From positions 1 through 64,000 of the forward strand of contig CASEKE010000045.1 in assembly GCA_949288415.1 (NCBI GenBank): a DNA stretch of 64,000 nucleotides, written 5' to 3'. Each line of letters starts with the position of its first letter. The first letter of the stretch is position 1. The notes beneath the pieces are model-generated. The model saw only the letters and a list, made by a program, of their open reading frames with translations, was not told where the DNA came from and did no database searches. The position numbers and the translations under genes were made by a program. This document shows positions 60,793 to 64,000 of this stretch, one piece after another. Source of the DNA: an uncultured Spirochaetales bacterium (lineage in GTDB: Bacteria; Spirochaetota; Spirochaetia; Sphaerochaetales; Sphaerochaetaceae).

Positions 60793-60822
60793 ATTATGAA
60801 AAATATCATCACTTGTCGACAA
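60793..60822 (-). promoter_or_regulatory. Promoter of parAB, possibly leaderless
   Basis: On the minus strand TTGTCG and CATAAT are 18 bases apart, and the -10 box ends nine bases before the parA ATG. No ribosome site is visible. An alternative pair, TTGAAA and TGATAT with 17 bases, lies a little further upstream and would give a short leader. Confidence 0.5.
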
Positions 60823-60835
60823 CTATTTCAAAAAC

Positions 60836-60864
60836 TTGACCGAGGCTAACTCTTAAAGTATATT
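60836..60864 (+). promoter_or_regulatory. Promoter of the NifU-like gene
   Basis: TTGACC (60836-60841) and TATATT (60859-60864) with a 17-base spacer, divergent from parAB. The leader contains AAGGAGAGG. Confidence 0.8.
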
Positions 60865-60899
60865 GATACATACATTGAAGCAAAGGAGAGGGAAACCCT

Positions 60900-61124
60900 A
60901 TGGAAGATAAAGTAAAGGAAGCTATCGAAGCCATCAGACCGGCACTTCAGAATGACGGAGGAGACATTGAATTCATCAGGATGGAAGGAAAGAACGTATA
61001 CGTAAAACTCGTTGGAGCATGTGCAGGATGTCCAATGAGCCAGCTGACTCTTTCCAACGGAGTTCAACGTTATGTGAGGGAGACCGTAGATCCAGAACTA
61101 GTCATTGTGAACGAAACATTCTGA
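60900..61124 (+). CDS. NifU-type iron-sulfur cluster scaffold
   Basis: A 74-residue protein equal to the NifU C-terminal domain. AIRPALQNDGGDIEFIRMEG opens it and the cluster ligands are the two Cys in GACAGCPMSQLTL near residue 43. Two such proteins bind one 4Fe-4S cluster for delivery to target enzymes. It is monocistronic, with its own promoter and terminator, between parA and the parS region. Confidence 0.93.
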   Translation: MEDKVKEAIEAIRPALQNDGGDIEFIRMEGKNVYVKLVGACAGCPMSQLTLSNGVQRYVRETVDPELVIVNETF

Positions 61125-61149
61125 TAGGCAGAACAAACACACGAACCAA

Positions 61150-61178
61150 TCCAGCCTCGACAAGGCTGGATTTTTCTT
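61150..61178 (+). terminator. Intrinsic terminator of the NifU-like gene
   Basis: TCCAGCCT and AGGCTGGA form an eight-pair stem around CGACA, followed by TTTTTCTTT. It ends where a perfect parS begins. Confidence 0.92.
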
Positions 61179-61194
61179 TGTTTCACGTGAAACA
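61179..61194. repeat. parS site, perfect consensus
   Basis: TGTTTCACGTGAAACA, 16 of 16, directly after the terminator of the NifU-like gene. Confidence 0.97.
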
Positions 61195-61756
61195 CAGTAA
61201 AAAAACAAAACAAATTATACTTTCCAACATTATACGACAACCTAAAACATGACAGACCTAAACAAACCCATAAAATACTGTATACAAAATAGGGTTTTGA
61301 AAGAATATGCCAAGTGCTTTCATAAAAGAATGTTGCCCAAATTTTCATACAAACATCAAATAACATTATTTAGGTATCACAACCATAAAATAAAAATTAC
61401 GCAAAATTCTATATCAAGGTTCAATAAAATGCAAAAAACCATCTCTAATATAAACTTACAATTCTCTATCTCAGAGTAAAGCAACAAAGAGTCAAAACCC
61501 ACCTGACGACTGAATTTACTTATATTGTCAGAACATCGCCATAACAAAAAAAATTTCCGTTTAATTAAGAAAATAGATATTTTTTTCCAAGCAATATCGA
61601 TACTGAACTAATTTCCAAAATTTTCTTCGAAAAGTGAAGAATTCCTTCTAGCCTTATTCAACTCGAGAAAGAACCTTGGGTACAAGTATGACCACGACAA
61701 AAACAATGGCAGATCATATCGTACAGCTCCGTATCAAGTTGCTTCAAACTTTCTTT

Positions 61757-61772
61757 TGTTTCACGTGAAACA
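61757..61772. repeat. parS site, perfect consensus
   Basis: TGTTTCACGTGAAACA, 16 of 16, within the AT-rich region. Confidence 0.97.
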
Positions 61773-62050
61773 CACACGCTTAAACACGGACATGTTGTGC
61801 AAAAAAGAATAGATATAATTTGACAACGCATTATATTTTGCTGGATTCAGGGCGGTTTTCGAGGTTTACAATTGAGACTGTAAATATTTTTTTCTATATA
61901 TATCAAGTAATTATATCAATTCATCGTACAGCAAACTTATACTGTTTCATACTATATCGTATTATTTTCCTTATTAAAGTTTTTTTTTGGAGTTTTCTTG
62001 CGCGTTCATTATTTTAAGAAAATTTAGCGAACAGTCAAAATTATAAATGC

Positions 62051-62066
62051 TGTTTCACGTGAAACT
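62051..62066. repeat. parS site
   Basis: TGTTTCACGTGAAACT, 15 of 16, last base differs from consensus. Confidence 0.93.
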
Positions 62067-62504
62067 CCTAATTTATATCTAGCAATAATGAAAATCAACG
62101 TTACCGATCTTTTATAAAAAAACGAATCACACATATGAATAGAACGCTGTTCGGAGACTTTCATGCCATACATCAAACATTATTCTGGCATATGACATAC
62201 GAACACCTCTGCGACAAAACCCATGCACATGAAAACATCAAGCAGAAGTGTTTTTTTATGATTACAAAAAGGCATTCTATCACAAATCAAGTAACACACA
62301 CTTACTTCTTGGGATGGACGGACAATGCTGCTATTCCAAATTGCTTTTTATCATTATTGCATTTTGACAATCGAGCACCAAAATGCTTAAACAACGTTGA
62401 GACACAAAACATAATTATACAATCAGGACTCTTCGTCGTTTTCGAAAAACATTCATAAAATAGATTAATAAAAAAAGAGAAAAGCCGCTGAAGAAAAAAA
62501 ACAG

Positions 62505-62520
62505 CGTTTCACGTGAAACA
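62505..62520. repeat. parS site
   Basis: CGTTTCACGTGAAACA, 15 of 16, first base differs from consensus. Confidence 0.93.
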
Positions 62521-63065
62521 TGGAAAACATGCTACAGAACCATCAGGTAGAAACATACAAAAAAAGGTACGGAAACATAAAAAAGTCAATTCCATTGTAT
62601 CAGCTATACCCCTGATATGACCGGTTCTGGTAAGTTTTTTTGTTTTCATTTCTTTTTTTCCAAAAACATCAAATAAACGCTTAAAATGCGGTTTTTGAGC
62701 TTAAAATACTATTGATAGAAACAGATTCTAAGTATCTTTTACACCAATTCTATACTATCTAATAGGGTACTTTTCCCATGCTTGGAATAAATATCATTTT
62801 CTCACTGTTTTTATGGCATTTAAACACCACGAAATAGCCATTGCGAGTTTTGCCGTATGGAGTCTTTTGGATACGGAAAGTATAAAGATCGCCACAAAAG
62901 AAGGTAAGTAAATATAAACACCTATGCACAACTGCTTAGAAAAGATGTTCATTCCGCTTTGTTACATGTGGAGTTGTCTTATTTTCCAATTGTTGATGAG
63001 AAAAAAGTCCACGTCATCGGACGTGGACCGGAAAACAGTTTTAATGACAATCAATCTTCTGCGTT

Positions 63066-64000
63066 TTACACTTCATCGGAAGCCTGTACTTCGGAAGATA
63101 CAGATGTTTCTACAGAATCCATTACATCCGCATCAGGAATATCAGAAGCTGTATCGTCATCTTCCTCGTCGTCTTCCTGATATGTTGTCACGGCCATGGC
63201 GTTGATCATATCGTTTGCTCTCTTGAACGAAGCGACTTTGACACCCCTTGCGGCACGTCCCTGCGTCGAGATATCCTTGCAATGCACTCTTATCGCCTGA
63301 CCCTTCATCGTGATGAAAATTACATCATGATCGTCGTCGACAGCGAATGCATCCACGATTCCATTCTCGCCTTTTTCAATACTGTAGATCTTCTGACCAA
63401 GAGTGGCTCTGCCATGGTTGTTGAAATCCTCGAACCTGACTCTCTTGCCCTTTCCTTTCTCCGTAATCATGAGGATGTTCTTTCCTTCCTCCACTCTTAC
63501 GAGAGCAACAAGACAATCCTCGCCGAGAAGCTTGATTCCCTTTACACCATGAGTGCTTCTACCCATAGTCCTAATGTTGGCAGCCTCTGTTCTAAGGCCT
63601 TTTCCATCGCGTGTCACGAGCATCACATCGTCCTCGTCACTGACGAATATGGACTGTGCAAGCTCATCATCCTCGTCGAGTATTATCGCCTTTACACCAC
63701 GTACCTTCGCATTGACGAAATCGTTGAGCCTTACCTTCTTGACTACGCCGTACTTCGTTCCCATCAGGATATACCTGTCTTCGCTGAACTCGGTGAAGGT
63801 GATGATAGAGGTAACCTTCTCATTGTTCTCGATCTGGATGATGCTCTTCAGGCTTGTTCCCTTTGCCGTCTTTGCGTTCTCAGGAATTTCGAATGCCTTT
63901 ACATAATATGCCTTGCCAAGGTTCGTCACAAACATTATGTAATCATGGCTGTTGCAGATGAAAAGGTGCTGTACGAAATCGCCGTCTACAAGCTTGGCTC
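63066..64000 (-). CDS. gyrA: DNA gyrase subunit A, C-terminal part (cut by window edge)
   Basis: The frame is open from the right edge and covers most of the six-bladed C-terminal DNA-wrapping domain. Repeated blades show as YIMFVTNLGKAYYVKAFEIP, VMLVTRDGKGLRTEAANIRT, ILMITEKGKGKRVRFEDFNN and VIFITMKGQAIRVHCKDIST. The GyrA box itself should lie beyond the edge. After the last blade (QGRAARGVKVASF) comes an acidic tail rich in Asp, Glu and Ser, of a kind known to tune supercoiling in some gyrases. ParC is the alternative, but the blade number and origin-proximal place favour gyrA. Confidence 0.9.
   Translation of the reverse strand, partial: AKLVDGDFVQHLFICNSHDYIMFVTNLGKAYYVKAFEIPENAKTAKGTSLKSIIQIENNEKVTSIITFTEFSEDRYILMGTKYGVVKKVRLNDFVNAKVRGVKAIILDEDDELAQSIFVSDEDDVMLVTRDGKGLRTEAANIRTMGRSTHGVKGIKLLGEDCLVALVRVEEGKNILMITEKGKGKRVRFEDFNNHGRATLGQKIYSIEKGENGIVDAFAVDDDHDVIFITMKGQAIRVHCKDISTQGRAARGVKVASFKRANDMINAMAVTTYQEDDEEDDDTASDIPDADVMDSVETSVSSEVQASDEV

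Larger units (their letters stand above)
61195..63065. other. AT-rich non-coding region carrying parS sites
   Basis: About 1.9 kb with far lower GC than the rest and no supported gene; open frames here have no ribosome site and odd composition. It holds three further parS sites and four GCTTAAA heptamers (61778, 62385, 62679, 62699), two of them as GCTTAAAAT 20 bases apart. DnaA-box-like sequences are few and imperfect (CTATGCACA at 62922, TTTTGCACA on the minus strand at 61796), so I do not call oriC here. It may be the flank of the origin or a partition-complex landing zone. Confidence 0.6.

Noticed and set aside
61249-61479. A 76-codon open frame after the NifU-like gene
   Set aside because: No ribosome site, Lys/Asn/Ile bias from base composition and no recognisable motif.
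62135-62458. A 107-codon open frame in the AT-rich region
   Set aside because: No ribosome site or promoter fits, and its Cys/His/Asn-rich composition is that of random AT-rich DNA.
61195-63065. Calling oriC in the AT-rich region
   Set aside because: Only isolated near-matches to the DnaA box are visible, gyrA would point toward such an origin, and dnaA/dnaN are not in the window. The evidence supports an origin-near region only.

Overview
The window is about 64 kb of moderate-GC bacterial chromosome close to a replication origin. It ends in gyrA, next to parA/parB and five parS sites. A spirochaete, most likely in or near the Sphaerochaetaceae, is my best guess. The reasons are several sugar-binding-protein ABC importers, a cyclophilin-FKBP fusion of the kind known from spirochaetes, and an origin-proximal par/gyr region. 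No rRNA or other decisive marker is present, so this is inference.

Layout. (1) 0.1-12.8 kb: a mucin or host-glycan block with an ABC importer, a GH112 galactosyl-N-acetylhexosamine-type phosphorylase, two cytoplasmic-looking sulfatases, a DUF5107-type protein and an AraC regulator. (2) 12.8-23.1 kb: a sucrose/fructoside locus with a LacI regulator, amylosucrase, ABC importer, GH32, GH13 alpha-glucosidase and fructokinase. Repeated LacI-type operators with the core TGTCAACCG mark its promoters. (3) 23.1-26.9 kb: an ABC exporter, a TIM-barrel epimerase-like protein and a GntR/UTRA regulator. (4) 26.9-34.2 kb: a tight seven-gene operon coding for NADAR, a large protein with a nucleoside-phosphorylase-like C-terminal half, two sugar permeases, a binding lipoprotein, a PHP metallo-hydrolase and a LOG-type phosphoribohydrolase. 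This is the best candidate for an undescribed system: uptake and dismantling of an N-glycosidic or nucleotide-like compound. (5) 34.5-37.8 kb: tRNA-Ser, SRP RNA, a small gene, dnaX, ybaB and recR, in nearly the order seen in Bacillus. (6) 37.8-42.8 kb: two oligopeptide-type binding proteins and permeases. (7) 42.9-47.1 kb: a two-component system beside TVP38, pssA and psd. (8) 47.2-56.2 kb: a GH63-like hydrolase, a lipid kinase, a MATE pump, a nagA-pepD-glutamine-amidotransferase operon and a TraB-family membrane protein. (9) 56.4-64 kb: radA, the fused immunophilin, parB, parA, a NifU-like scaffold, 1.9 kb of AT-rich DNA carrying parS sites, and the 3' part of gyrA.

Two genome-wide habits show. 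First, many monocistronic or operon-leading genes have well-spaced promoter boxes only 6-9 bases before the ATG and no ribosome binding site, which suggests leaderless mRNAs. Second, none of the four ABC importers carries its own ATPase gene here, so shared ATPases elsewhere are likely.
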